From assembly GCF_036203305.1 (NCBI RefSeq), contig NZ_CP108131.1, forward strand, positions 5,084,001 to 5,148,000: a stretch of DNA of 64,000 nt. Direction: 5' to 3'. The notes below the pieces were generated by a model that worked only from the letters and a program-made list of their open reading frames with translations, made no database searches and was not told the origin of the DNA. Positions 33,702-42,612 of the stretch are shown here, piece by piece. The translations under genes were made by a program, and so were the position numbers. This DNA is from Streptomyces sp. NBC_00190. Its GTDB lineage: Bacteria > Actinomycetota > Actinomycetes > Streptomycetales > Streptomycetaceae. Numbering within the stretch: the first letter of the stretch is position 1; each line of letters begins with the position of its first letter.

Positions 33702-34719
33702 CCCCGAGCGCCCCGCAGGCCCCGGCGGCTACGACCCCGTGGGGCCGCGCCCCCATGAGGCCGTGTCCCCCACCGGCCAGGGCGGTCCCATAGACCTGGC
33801 CATCGAAGAGGCCGAGAGCGTCGAGGGCATCGAGAAGGACGCGGAGCCCCGCGGTCCCGCCGGCCCCAAGGAGAAGGCCCGCTCGCTGTGGTCCGACGCC
33901 TGGCACGAGCTGCGCCGGAACCCGGTCTTCATCATCTCCTCCCTGATGATCCTCTTCCTGATCGTCATCTCGATCTGGCCCCAGCTCATCGCGAGCGGTG
34001 ACCCCCTCCAGTGCGACCTGTCCAAATCGCAGCAGGGCTCTGCCCCCGGCCACCCCTTCGGCTACGACACCCAGGGCTGCGACGTGTACACCCGTACCGT
34101 CTACGGCGCCCGCGCCTCCATCACCGTGGGCGTCTGCGCCACCCTCGGCGCGGCGCTGCTCGGCTCGGCGCTCGGGGGCTTCGCCGGCTTCTTCGGCGGC
34201 TGGGGGGACGCCCTGCTCTCCCGGGTCGCGGACATCTTCTTCGGCATCCCGGTGGTCCTCGGCGGCCTGGTCTTCCTGTCCGTCGTCACCAGCACCACCG
34301 TCTGGCCCGTCGTCGGCTTCATCGTGCTGCTCGGCTGGCCGCAGGTCGCCCGCATCGCCCGCGGCTCGGTGATCACCGTCAGACAGAACGACTACGTCCA
34401 GGCCGCCCGGGCACTCGGCGCCGGAAACGGCCGGATGCTGCTCCGGCACGTGGCGCCCAACGCCGTCGCGCCCGTCATCGTGGTCGCCACCATCGCGCTC
34501 GGGACGTACATCGCGCTGGAAGCCACCCTGTCGTTCCTCGGCGTGGGCCTGCGCCCGCCGACCGTCTCCTGGGGCATCGACATCTCCAACGCGGCCTCGC
34601 AGATCCGCAACGCCCCGCACATGCTGCTCTACCCGGCGGCCGCACTCAGCCTGACCGTGCTCGCCTTCATCATGCTCGGCGACGCGGCGCGCGACGCCCT
34701 CGACCCCAAGCTGCGCTGA
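33694..34719 (+). CDS. peptide ABC transporter permease (DppC-like), operon 2
   Basis: A 341-residue permease with a longer Pro/Gly/Glu-rich cytoplasmic N-terminus (about 60 residues) than its operon 1 counterpart. EAA loop: RQNDYVQAARALGAG. Near the end it has TVSWGIDISNA. The extracytoplasmic loop contains two cysteines (PLQCDLSK and DTQGCDVY) absent from the operon 1 protein, perhaps a disulfide. ATG 33694 overlaps the preceding gene. Confidence 0.92.
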   Translation: MPDPERPAGPGGYDPVGPRPHEAVSPTGQGGPIDLAIEEAESVEGIEKDAEPRGPAGPKEKARSLWSDAWHELRRNPVFIISSLMILFLIVISIWPQLIASGDPLQCDLSKSQQGSAPGHPFGYDTQGCDVYTRTVYGARASITVGVCATLGAALLGSALGGFAGFFGGWGDALLSRVADIFFGIPVVLGGLVFLSVVTSTTVWPVVGFIVLLGWPQVARIARGSVITVRQNDYVQAARALGAGNGRMLLRHVAPNAVAPVIVVATIALGTYIALEATLSFLGVGLRPPTVSWGIDISNAASQIRNAPHMLLYPAAALSLTVLAFIMLGDAARDALDPKLR

Positions 34720-34731
34720 GGAGCCCCGCAC

Positions 34732-35715
34732 ATGCTGCTCGAAGTCCGCGACCTGCACGTGGAATTCAAGACGCGCGACGGAGTCGCGAAGGCGGTCAAC
34801 GGCGTCGACTACTCGGTGGAGGAGGGCGAGACCCTCGCCGTGCTCGGCGAGTCCGGCTCCGGCAAGTCGGTGACCGCCCAGGCGATCATGGGCATCCTGG
34901 ACATGCCCCCGGGCCGGATCGCGGGCGGCGAGATCCTCTTCAAGGGCCAGGACCTGCTGAAGATGAAGGAGGAGGACCGGCGGAAGATCCGCGGCGCCGA
35001 CATGGCCATGGTCTTCCAGGACGCCCTCTCCTCCCTGAATCCCGTGCTCAGCGTGGGCGCGCAGCTCGGCGAGATGTACGAGGTCCACCGCGGGATGTCC
35101 CGCAAGGACGCCAAGGGCAAGGCCGTCGAGCTGATGGACCGGGTGAAGATCCCGGCGGCGAAGCAGCGGGTGGGGGACTACCCGCACCAGTTCTCCGGCG
35201 GCATGCGCCAGCGCATCATGATCGCCATGGCGCTGGCCCTGGAGCCCTCGCTGATCATCGCCGACGAGCCGACCACGGCCCTCGACGTGACCGTCCAGGC
35301 GCAGGTCATGGACCTGCTGGCCGAGCTCCAGCGCGAGCTGAACATGGGGCTGATCCTGATCACCCACGACCTCGGCGTGGTCGCCGACGTCGCCGACAAG
35401 ATCGCCGTCATGTACGCGGGCCGGATCGTCGAGGCGGCCCCGGTGCACGAGATCTACCGGGCGCCCGCGCACCCGTACACCCGCGGCCTGCTGGACTCCA
35501 TCCCGCGCCTCGACCAGAAGGGCCAGGAGCTGTACGCGATCAAGGGCCTGCCCCCCAACCTGCTGGCCATCCCGCCCGGTTGCGCCTTCAACCCGCGCTG
35601 TCCGATGGCGCAGGCGGTGTGCCGGACCGACGTCCCGCCGCTGTACGCGGTGACCGGGTCACCGGTGCGGCGGAGCAGCGCCTGCCACTTCTGGAAGGAG
35701 TGCCTCCATGGCTGA
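34732..35715 (+). CDS. peptide ABC transporter ATPase (OppD/DppD-like), operon 2
   Basis: A 327-residue ATPase: Walker [10 protein letters not shown], signature SGGMRQR, Walker [13 protein letters not shown] and C-terminal [14 protein letters not shown]. It lacks the short Ser/Pro-rich N-terminal extension of the operon 1 protein. ATG 34732 follows GAGGAG. The eight-base overlap with the following ATPase is conserved between the operons. Confidence 0.93.
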   Translation: MLLEVRDLHVEFKTRDGVAKAVNGVDYSVEEGETLAVLGESGSGKSVTAQAIMGILDMPPGRIAGGEILFKGQDLLKMKEEDRRKIRGADMAMVFQDALSSLNPVLSVGAQLGEMYEVHRGMSRKDAKGKAVELMDRVKIPAAKQRVGDYPHQFSGGMRQRIMIAMALALEPSLIIADEPTTALDVTVQAQVMDLLAELQRELNMGLILITHDLGVVADVADKIAVMYAGRIVEAAPVHEIYRAPAHPYTRGLLDSIPRLDQKGQELYAIKGLPPNLLAIPPGCAFNPRCPMAQAVCRTDVPPLYAVTGSPVRRSSACHFWKECLHG

Positions 35716-36760
35716 GTCCCTTCTGGAAGTGAAGGACCTCGTCAAGCACTACCCGCTGACCCGGGGCATCGTCTTCCGCAAGCAGATCGGCGCGGTCAAG
35801 GCCGTGGACGGGGTCTCCTTCGACCTGCGCGCCGGCGAGACGCTGGGCATCGTCGGCGAGTCCGGCTGCGGGAAGTCGACCGTCGCCAAGATGCTGGTCA
35901 ACCTGGAACGGCCTACGGCCGGCGCGATCTCGTACAAGGGCGAGGACATCACCAAGCTGTCCGGGCGCGCCCTCAAGGCGGTCCGGCGCAACATCCAGAT
36001 GGTGTTCCAGGACCCGTACACCTCGCTGAACCCGCGCATGACGGTCGGCGACATCATCGGCGAGCCGTACGACATCCACCCGGAGGTCGCCCCGAAGGGC
36101 TCGCGCCGGCAGAAGGTCCAGGACCTGCTGGACGTGGTGGGCCTGAACCCGGAGTACATCAACCGGTACCCGCACCAGTTCTCCGGCGGCCAGCGCCAGC
36201 GCATCGGCATCGCCCGCGGCCTGGCCCTCCAGCCCGAGATCATCGTCGCCGACGAGCCGGTCTCCGCCCTGGACGTGTCCGTGCAGGCCCAGGTGATCAA
36301 CCTGCTGGAGCGCCTCCAGGACGAGTTCAGGCTGAGTTACGTCTTCATCGCGCACGACCTGTCGATCGTCCGACACATCTCGGACAGGGTCGGGGTCATG
36401 TACCTGGGCCGGATCGTGGAGATCGGCACCGACACCCAGATCTACGACCACCCGACCCACCCGTACACCCAGGCCCTGCTGTCGGCCGTACCCGTCCCCG
36501 ACCCGGAGGCCCGCACCCACCGGGAGCGCATCATCCTCTCCGGCGACGTGCCGTCCCCGGCGGACCCGCCCTCGGGATGCCCCTTCCGCACCCGCTGCTG
36601 GAAGGCCCAGGAGCGGTGCGTGGTGGAGGTGCCGCTGCTCGCGGTCCCGGCGGCCTTCCCGTCCGGGCCGGCGGCCCACCCGTCGGCCTGTCACTTCGCG
36701 GCGGAGAAGCGGGTGGTCCCGCCGACGGCCTCTCCGCCGCCTCCGCTCACGAAGGAGTAG
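35708..36760 (+). CDS. peptide ABC transporter ATPase (OppF/DppF-like), operon 2
   Basis: A 350-residue ATPase, the same length as its operon 1 paralogue: Walker [10 protein letters not shown], signature SGGQRQR, Walker [13 protein letters not shown], oligo_HPY cysteines [14 protein letters not shown]. Two internal DNA blocks (35943-36064 and 36137-36222) are base-for-base identical to operon 1. The C-terminus is Pro-rich and differs. Confidence 0.93.
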   Translation: MAESLLEVKDLVKHYPLTRGIVFRKQIGAVKAVDGVSFDLRAGETLGIVGESGCGKSTVAKMLVNLERPTAGAISYKGEDITKLSGRALKAVRRNIQMVFQDPYTSLNPRMTVGDIIGEPYDIHPEVAPKGSRRQKVQDLLDVVGLNPEYINRYPHQFSGGQRQRIGIARGLALQPEIIVADEPVSALDVSVQAQVINLLERLQDEFRLSYVFIAHDLSIVRHISDRVGVMYLGRIVEIGTDTQIYDHPTHPYTQALLSAVPVPDPEARTHRERIILSGDVPSPADPPSGCPFRTRCWKAQERCVVEVPLLAVPAAFPSGPAAHPSACHFAAEKRVVPPTASPPPPLTKE

Positions 36761-36765
36761 CTCAC

Positions 36766-36816
36766 GCCGTCGATCATTTCCGGCCACCCGCGGGTATCCG
36801 GCGGGGAATCGACGGC
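36766..36816 (+). terminator. terminator after ABC operon 2
   Basis: GCCGTCGAT (36766-36774) and ATCGACGGC (36808-36816) enclose an inner CCGG-containing fold. It begins six bases after the last stop codon of the operon. Confidence 0.55.
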
Positions 36817-36922
36817 TCCGCTGCTCAACGTCGTTTACACGGGGGCAACTTGACCGTTTCTGCCCCGAGATCTGGGGCATGCAGCCTGGATGCCGTGCGG
36901 CCGTGCGGGTGCCGACAGCCGG

Positions 36923-36960
36923 CCGGGGAGGCGTACAGCCCCTCCGGCCGGCCTCCCCGG
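36923..36960. terminator. second hairpin downstream of ABC operon 2
   Basis: CCGGGGAGGC and GCCTCCCCGG form a 10-base perfect stem with an 18-base loop, itself able to fold. It may insulate the operon from the next gene. Confidence 0.5.
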
Positions 36961-37114
36961 TGACCCTGTCCATGCGCGGCGTGCGCCCCTTGTGCTGCCG
37001 GATTTCGATCGATGCGCTGGTACGGAAAGTTATGATCCGTAGCGCACGGTGGGTATGACTCTCGCCGAGCACGAATCGTGTACCGATGTCCGCTCGACGT
37101 GGAGGTGAAACGCC

Positions 37115-37309
37115 GTGGCACTCTCGATCTCGGCCGTGGTGCTGCTGGCGATCGTCGTATTCCTGCTGGTCCGAAGGTCGGGCCTGAAGGCGGGACACGC
37201 GGTGGTCTGTGTGCTCCTCGGTTTCTATCTGGCGAGTTCCACCATCGCCCCGACCCTCAGCCAGCTCACTTCGAACGTGGCCAGCATGATCAGTGGGCTC
37301 AAGTTCTAG
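37115..37309 (+). CDS. small two-helix membrane protein upstream of mshB
   Basis: A 64-residue protein, MALSISAVVLLAIVVFLLVR, with a first hydrophobic helix (about 3-19), a basic turn RRSGLKAG, a second helix (about 25-44) and a polar tail TLSQLTSNVASMISGLKF. GTG 37115 has GGAGGTGAAAC upstream, a strong site. It ends 24 bases before mshB and may be cotranscribed with it. I do not recognise a named family. Confidence 0.7.
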   Translation: MALSISAVVLLAIVVFLLVRRSGLKAGHAVVCVLLGFYLASSTIAPTLSQLTSNVASMISGLKF

Positions 37310-37333
37310 GACTCGCCTCGTACGCTAGGCGCC

Positions 37334-38230
37334 ATGAACGGTCTTCCCGCCCGTCGTCTGCTCCTCGTGCACGCGCACCCGGACGACGAGTCGATCAACA
37401 ACGGCGTCACCATGGCCAAGTACGCGGCCGAGGGTGCCCACATCACCCTGGTGACCTGCACCCTCGGCGAGGAGGGGGAGGTCATCCCGCCCGCGCTCGC
37501 CCACCTGGCGGCCGACCGCGACGACAGCCTCGGTGCCCACCGCGTCGGCGAACTCGCCGCCGCCATGGCCGAGCTGGGCGTCGGCGACCACCGGTTCCTC
37601 GGCGGCCCCGGCCGCTTCCGGGACTCCGGAATGATGGGCGCCCCGCAGAACCACCGCCCGGAGGCCTTCTGGTCCGCCGACGTGGACGAGGCCGCCGCCT
37701 ACCTCGTGGAGGTGATCCGGCAGGTGCGTCCGCAGGTGCTCGTCACCTATGACCCGGACGGCGGTTACGGGCATCCCGACCACATCCAGGCGCACCGGGT
37801 CGCCATGCGCGCGGCCGAACTCGCCGCGGAGGGCGCGTACCGGCGTGACCTCGGTGAGCCGCACGCGGTCGGGAAGATCTACTGGAACCGCGTCCCGCTC
37901 TCGGTGGTCGAGGAGGGCTTCGCCAGGCTGAGGGCGGTCGGCGACGCGGCGCCCTTCCCGGGGCTGGCCTCGCCGGAGGACGTGCCGGGGGTCGTCCCCG
38001 ACGAGCGGATCACCGCGGAGATCGGCGCCGAGGAGCGGTTCGTGGCGGCGAAGGCGGCCGCCATGCGCGCCCACGCCACCCAGATCGCCGTGGACGGGCC
38101 CTTCTTCGCCCTCTCCAACGACCTCGCGCAGCCGCTGTTCGCCCGGGAGTACTACGAACTCGTGCAGGGCCGTCCGGGCGCACCGGCGGGCGAGCGCGAG
38201 CACGACCTCTTCGCGGGGGTGGACGCGTGA
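37334..38230 (+). CDS. mshB: MshB, mycothiol biosynthesis deacetylase
   Basis: A 298-residue zinc deacetylase of the PIG-L/LmbE family that converts GlcNAc-Ins to GlcN-Ins in mycothiol synthesis. The metal site is AHPDDE (H15, D18) with HPDHIQAH around 147-154; the D17 position is the likely base. Length and the [12 protein letters not shown] and [13 protein letters not shown] stretches are typical of MshB rather than of its paralogue Mca. Start ATG 37334. The following gene overlaps by four bases. Mycothiol is the actinobacterial thiol buffer, which supports the taxonomic call. Confidence 0.93.
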   Translation: MNGLPARRLLLVHAHPDDESINNGVTMAKYAAEGAHITLVTCTLGEEGEVIPPALAHLAADRDDSLGAHRVGELAAAMAELGVGDHRFLGGPGRFRDSGMMGAPQNHRPEAFWSADVDEAAAYLVEVIRQVRPQVLVTYDPDGGYGHPDHIQAHRVAMRAAELAAEGAYRRDLGEPHAVGKIYWNRVPLSVVEEGFARLRAVGDAAPFPGLASPEDVPGVVPDERITAEIGAEERFVAAKAAAMRAHATQIAVDGPFFALSNDLAQPLFAREYYELVQGRPGAPAGEREHDLFAGVDA

Positions 38231-38610
38231 CCGGGACGCTGACCCCGGCGCGGATCGCCGGCGGCCTGGGCCTGCTGGTGGTGGGCGCCCTGACCGGCAC
38301 GGCCGGCTGGCTGGTGGTGGACCTGTGGTTCCCCGGCGGCCTGCTCCTCGCGCTGCTGGCGACCTTCGGACTGTTCCTCGGCGGGCGGATCGCCCTCGGG
38401 ACCGGACTCGGGGTGGGCGGGGCCGCGGTCGGCTGGTTCCTCGCGTACGTGCTGCTCGGCGCCCCGCGCCCAGAGGGCGACTTCCTGCTCAGTTCGTCCG
38501 GAATCGGCCTGTACGCCTACCTTTTGGGTGGAACGGTGCTCGCTGTGATGTGTGCCACGATGCGCGGTCCGCTGGATCGGCCGGTTTCGGCCGCGCGGCC
38601 TGCCAAGTGA
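38227..38610 (+). CDS. small membrane protein coupled to mshB (DUF6113-like)
   Basis: A 127-residue protein with four hydrophobic segments: [20 protein letters not shown], then [40 protein letters not shown], and a final one near [20 protein letters not shown] 38227 overlaps the mshB stop (GTGA), so translation is coupled. M. tuberculosis has a small membrane protein (Rv1171) in the same place, from memory. Function is unknown; a role related to mycothiol or to membrane organisation is only inference. Confidence 0.75.
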   Translation: MTGTLTPARIAGGLGLLVVGALTGTAGWLVVDLWFPGGLLLALLATFGLFLGGRIALGTGLGVGGAAVGWFLAYVLLGAPRPEGDFLLSSSGIGLYAYLLGGTVLAVMCATMRGPLDRPVSAARPAK

Positions 38611-38815
38611 CGTGGTGTCGGACTCCGTAGGGAGTCGGCGCGGCACGAGCGGACCGGGGCCCGAGGGCCGCTTCAGGGGGGTTTGGCGGGGCCTATGAGG
38701 AACCAGGGATTCCCTTGGGTCAGTTGCCCGGCGGCGACGGCCAGTATGGTGGACGGGCCGCCGAGCTGCCCGCGCACGGTATGACGGGCGGCGGAGCCAA
38801 CCGGGAGAACCTGCC

Positions 38816-40804
38816 TTGAGTCGTGAAACTGACAGTTCGTCCTCCGGGCCCAACGGGCGCGGTGGAGCCGCATACCCCTCGGGTACGCCGCCGTATGGAA
38901 CCGGCCAGTATCCGTCCACGACTGTGCCACCTGGGCCCGGCGCGTCGACCGCCCCGGAGGAGAACTCTGTGACCTCGAAGCCGTCCACGCCCGATTCCGA
39001 CGGGCCCAAGACCGAGACCACCCTGACGACCCGGATCCGGATCAACATCCCGGGTTCGCGGCCGATCCCGCCGGTGGTCGTACGCAAGGCGATGGGCAGC
39101 GGCTCCGGAGAGGCCGACGCCGCGCCGGACACCCGGCCGACGCCGCAGCAGGCGTCCGAGCCGGCGCCCGGGCGGGCGCCCGAGCCGCCGCTCGCGCAGC
39201 GGCCGAAGCCCGTGCCGACCCGGATCGAGGCCGAGCAGGAGCCGGCCGGCGCCCAGGGCGCGGGCGAAGCCGAGGAGCCGGCCAGCAACTGGTTCGCTCC
39301 CCGGAAGGCATCCGCCCCGGCCCCCGCGGCCCTCCCGCCGCTGCCCGTCCGGGAGCAGGCCGCGCCGCCCGTGGCCGGCCGGGCCCCGTCGCCCGCTCCG
39401 CGGGCCACCCCGCCGGCTCCGGCCGGGCCGGGCGCGGGCTTCCCGCCGCCCGCGCGCACCCAGGCCCCGCCGGTGGCCGACGCGGGCTTCGCCGCGCCGC
39501 GCACCCCGCCCCCGCCGGTCGCGGACTACGGTCCGGGCTTCTCCCCGGCCGCCCCCGCACCCGGCGGCCCCGGCGTCGGATCGACCCAGGGCTTCCCGGC
39601 GTACGGGAGCGGCCAGGCCGACGGCCCCGTCACCGAGGCGTTCCCCGTCTACGACAGCCAGGCCGACGGCTTCCCCGGCCCCACGGGCGGACCCGGCTTC
39701 GGCACCGGCCCCGTCGGCGGCTCCCCGGCCCAGGGGGCGCCGAGCTGGCCCGGACCCGAGGCGGACCGTGTGCCGACCCCGGTCCCGGCGCCCGCCCCGG
39801 CCGCCCCGCGCCCGGCGGCCCAGCAGGAGAAGGCCGCCCCCGCCAAGGCCGCCAAGCCCGCCAAGAAGGGCCGCTCCAAGCTGGTCCTCCTCGGCGGCGC
39901 CGCCGTGGTCCTCCTCGGCGTGGCCTACGGAGCCGGGCTGCTCCTGAACCACTCCGACGTCCCCAAGGGCACCACCGTCCTCGGCGTAGACATCAGCGGC
40001 AGCCGCGACGAGGCCGTGGCCAAGCTCCAGACGGCCTTCGGCGGCCGCGCCACCACCCCGCTCCAGGTCAGCGTCGGCGGCAAGCAGGTCGAGCTGAAGC
40101 CCGAGAAGGCCGGCCTGACCCTGGACAGCCAGACCACCGTCCGCAACGCGGCCGGCAGCGACTACAACCCGATCACCGTCATCGGCTCCCTCCTCGGCAA
40201 CGAGCGCAAGGCCGACGCCGTGCTGCCGGTCGACGAGGAGAAGCTCCAGGTCGCGCTCCAGGAGCTCGCGGGCACCTCCGGTTCGGCCACCGAGGGCACC
40301 ATCAAGTTCGACACCGGCAAGGCCGTGGCCGTCCCCGGCACCGCCGGCACCACCCTGGACGTGGACGCCTCCGTCCCGCAGGTGACCAAGGCCTTCCGCG
40401 ACATGGTGGCCACGGGCAAGCCGACCGTGCCCGAGCTGCCGGTCACCACCAAGGCGCCCGTCATCGACCAGGCCGAACTCGACCGGGCCATGAAGGACTT
40501 CGCCGAACCCGCGATGTCCGCCAACGCCACGGTCAAGGCCGGCACCAAGTCCATCCCCTTCGGCAGCAAGTCCCTGCCCCGCATCCTCAGCATGCAGCCG
40601 GTCGACGGCCACCTCGTCGAGAAGTTCGACCTGGAAGCCCTCAAGCAGACCTACGGGAACGCCTTCGACGGCGTCCTGATCACCCGCGGCGACGGCTCCA
40701 AGACCGCCGTCACCCCGCAGGACGTCGCCGGCGCCCTCGTCAAGGCCCTGCGCGGCAAGACGACGGCCGAGCGGACCGCGGTCATCGACACCAACGCGAG
40801 CTAG
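38816..40804 (+). CDS. membrane-anchored protein with PG_binding_4-type domain
   Basis: A 662-residue protein. Residues 1-355 are cytoplasmic and extremely rich in Pro, Ala and Gly. A basic patch (AAKPAKKGRSK) precedes one transmembrane helix (LVLLGGAAVVLLGVAYGAGL, about 360-380). The outside part repeats a PG_binding_4/YoaR-like module: TVLGVDISGSRDEAVAKLQ, then VTTKAPVIDQAELDRAM. The VanW domain usual in longer relatives is absent. TTG 38816 is chosen for its GGGAGAA site; GTG 38969 is a possible internal start. It probably organises envelope synthesis. Confidence 0.7.
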   Translation: MSRETDSSSSGPNGRGGAAYPSGTPPYGTGQYPSTTVPPGPGASTAPEENSVTSKPSTPDSDGPKTETTLTTRIRINIPGSRPIPPVVVRKAMGSGSGEADAAPDTRPTPQQASEPAPGRAPEPPLAQRPKPVPTRIEAEQEPAGAQGAGEAEEPASNWFAPRKASAPAPAALPPLPVREQAAPPVAGRAPSPAPRATPPAPAGPGAGFPPPARTQAPPVADAGFAAPRTPPPPVADYGPGFSPAAPAPGGPGVGSTQGFPAYGSGQADGPVTEAFPVYDSQADGFPGPTGGPGFGTGPVGGSPAQGAPSWPGPEADRVPTPVPAPAPAAPRPAAQQEKAAPAKAAKPAKKGRSKLVLLGGAAVVLLGVAYGAGLLLNHSDVPKGTTVLGVDISGSRDEAVAKLQTAFGGRATTPLQVSVGGKQVELKPEKAGLTLDSQTTVRNAAGSDYNPITVIGSLLGNERKADAVLPVDEEKLQVALQELAGTSGSATEGTIKFDTGKAVAVPGTAGTTLDVDASVPQVTKAFRDMVATGKPTVPELPVTTKAPVIDQAELDRAMKDFAEPAMSANATVKAGTKSIPFGSKSLPRILSMQPVDGHLVEKFDLEALKQTYGNAFDGVLITRGDGSKTAVTPQDVAGALVKALRGKTTAERTAVIDTNAS

Positions 40805-40816
40805 GCAGCCCCACAC

Positions 40817-40849
40817 CGGTGCCCCCGCCCCACCCGGGCGGGGGCACCG
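40817..40849 (+). terminator. 14-base hairpin terminator
   Basis: CGGTGCCCCCGCCC and GGGCGGGGGCACCG form a perfect stem with a 5-base loop, 13 bases after the preceding stop. Confidence 0.85.
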
Positions 40850-40857
40850 TCATGTCC

Positions 40858-40881
40858 GCCGCATGACATCCGTCATGCGGC
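40858..40881. promoter_or_regulatory. GCCGCATGAC/GTCATGCGGC operator candidate
   Basis: GCCGCATGAC (40858-40867) and GTCATGCGGC (40872-40881) are perfect 10-base arms around ATCC. The core TGACATCCGTCA is AT-rich relative to its surroundings. The element ends 54 bases before the ABC exporter start. It is a good candidate for the binding site of the NarL/LuxR-type response regulator encoded at the end of this operon. Confidence 0.5.
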
Positions 40882-40935
40882 ACCCACGACGGTCGGCACT
40901 GCCGCGCGAGACCCCGTGCGGGCGAATCTTGAGCC

Positions 40936-41871
40936 ATGACGACGACCGCGACACGCACCGCGAAGCCCGCCACCGACACCGTGGTGAGCTTCGAGAACGT
41001 GACCAAGAGCTACGGCACCGTCCGGGCCGTCGACGGCCTCTCCCTCTCCCTCCACCCGGGCGAGACCGTCGCACTCCTCGGCCCCAACGGCGCCGGAAAA
41101 TCCTCCACCCTCGACCTCCTGCTCGGCCTGCGCCCCGCCGACTCCGGCTCCGTCCGGCTCTTCGGCACCACCCCGCGCGAGGCCGTCGCCGCCGGCCGCG
41201 TCGGCGCGATGCTCCAGAGCGGCGGCCTGATGGAGGAGGTGACCGTACGCGAAATCGTCGCCCTCGGCTGCTCCCTGCACCCCCGCCCGTACCCGGTGGA
41301 CGAGGTGCTGGCCCGCGCCGGGGTCGACGGCATAGCCGACCGGATGGTCAACAAGCTCTCCGGCGGCCAGGAGCAGCGCGTCCGCTTCGCCCTCGCCACC
41401 GCCGGACAGAGCGACCTGATCGTGCTGGACGAGCCGACCACCGGCATGGACGTGACCTCCCGCCAGGCCTTCTGGGCCACCATGCGGGAACAGGCCGCCC
41501 AGGGGCGCACCGTCCTGTTCGCCACGCACTACCTGGAAGAGGCGGACGCGATCGCCGACCGGGTGCTGGTGCTGAACAAGGGCCGGCTGCTGGCCGACGG
41601 CACCGCCGCCGAGATCAAGGCCAGGGCGGGCGCCCGGAAGATCTCCTTCGACCTGGACGCCCAGGACCCGGTGGACGAGCAGATGCTCCGCGCCCTGCCC
41701 GCCCTCACCGCCTACGAGCGGCACGGCGCGACCGTGCGGCTCCAGTCCCGCGACGCCGACGCGACCGTGCACGCCGTCTACGCGCTCGGGCTCTACCCCC
41801 GCAACCTGGAGGTCGCGGGCCTCGGCCTGGAACAGGCCTTCATCGCCCTCACCGAGGAGGCCTCGAAGTGA
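40936..41871 (+). CDS. ABC-2 exporter ATP-binding protein
   Basis: A 311-residue ATPase: Walker A GPNGAGKSS, signature LSGGQEQRV, Walker B LIVLDEPTTGMD, H-loop FATHYLEEAD. The C-terminal extension (about 230-311) is like DrrA/NatA drug- or lipid-exporter ATPases. ATG 40936. Its stop overlaps the permease start (GTGA). With the permease and the two-component system downstream it forms one operon, a layout in which the regulator usually controls the exporter in response to membrane or drug stress. Confidence 0.92.
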   Translation: MTTTATRTAKPATDTVVSFENVTKSYGTVRAVDGLSLSLHPGETVALLGPNGAGKSSTLDLLLGLRPADSGSVRLFGTTPREAVAAGRVGAMLQSGGLMEEVTVREIVALGCSLHPRPYPVDEVLARAGVDGIADRMVNKLSGGQEQRVRFALATAGQSDLIVLDEPTTGMDVTSRQAFWATMREQAAQGRTVLFATHYLEEADAIADRVLVLNKGRLLADGTAAEIKARAGARKISFDLDAQDPVDEQMLRALPALTAYERHGATVRLQSRDADATVHAVYALGLYPRNLEVAGLGLEQAFIALTEEASK

Positions 41872-42608
41872 ACGCCCTGATCAAGCTCGAAATCACCCGC
41901 GCCCTGCGCAACAAGAAGTACATCTTCTTCACCGTGCTCTACCCGGCCGCCCTCTTCCTGATGCTCGGCGGCACCCTCGACGGCACGACGAAGGTCATGG
42001 GCACCGAACTGACCATGCCCGCCTTCTACATGGTCGCCATGGCCTCCTTCGGCGCCCTGACCGCCGTCCTGATGGGCAACAGCGAGCGCATCGCCAAGGA
42101 GCGCGAGCAGGGCTGGGTCCGCCAGCTCCGGCTGACCGCCCTGCCCGGCCGCGGCTACGTCCTCGCCAAGACCGCCGGCGCGGGCGTGCTCTCGCTCCCG
42201 TCCATCGTGATCGTCTTCGCGGTGGCGGCCGCCGTGAAGGACGTACGGTTCGCCGCCTGGCAGTGGCTCGCCCTCACCGGTGCGATCTGGGCCGGCAGCC
42301 TCGTCTTCGCCGCGCTCGGCGTCGCCATCGGCTACCTGGCGAGCGGGGACACCGTCCGCCCCATCACGATGATCTTCTACTTCGGCCTGTCGATCCTCGG
42401 CGGCCTGTGGATGCCCACCACGAACTTCCCGCAGTGGCTCCAGACCATCGCGAGCTGGCTCCCCACCCACGCCTACGCGGGCCTCGGCCAGGCCATCGAG
42501 CTCGGCGGGGCGCCCCAGGCCAAGGACGTGGCGATCCTCGCGGTGTACTTCGTACTGTTCACCGGTGCCGCCGCCTGGCTGTACCGCAAGGACTCGATGA
42601 AGGCATGA
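41868..42608 (+). CDS. ABC-2 type permease
   Basis: A 246-residue membrane protein with six hydrophobic segments, beginning MNALIKLEITRALRNKKY. It has the typical ABC2_membrane signature near MGNSERIAKEREQGW and the late FGLSILGGLWMPTTNFP. GTG 41868 overlaps the ATPase stop by four bases. It should form the transport channel; the substrate is unknown. The frame is open further left only as a shadow of the ATPase gene. Confidence 0.92.
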   Translation: MNALIKLEITRALRNKKYIFFTVLYPAALFLMLGGTLDGTTKVMGTELTMPAFYMVAMASFGALTAVLMGNSERIAKEREQGWVRQLRLTALPGRGYVLAKTAGAGVLSLPSIVIVFAVAAAVKDVRFAAWQWLALTGAIWAGSLVFAALGVAIGYLASGDTVRPITMIFYFGLSILGGLWMPTTNFPQWLQTIASWLPTHAYAGLGQAIELGGAPQAKDVAILAVYFVLFTGAAAWLYRKDSMKA

Positions 42609-42612
42609 ACCA

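Larger units (their letters stand above)
36761..37114. other. 354-base intergenic region after ABC operon 2
   Basis: It contains two terminator-like hairpins (36766-36816 and 36923-36960), then roughly 110 bases with no recognisable promoter elements up to the ribosome site GGAGGTGAAA of the small membrane protein. I see no gene. Confidence 0.5.
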
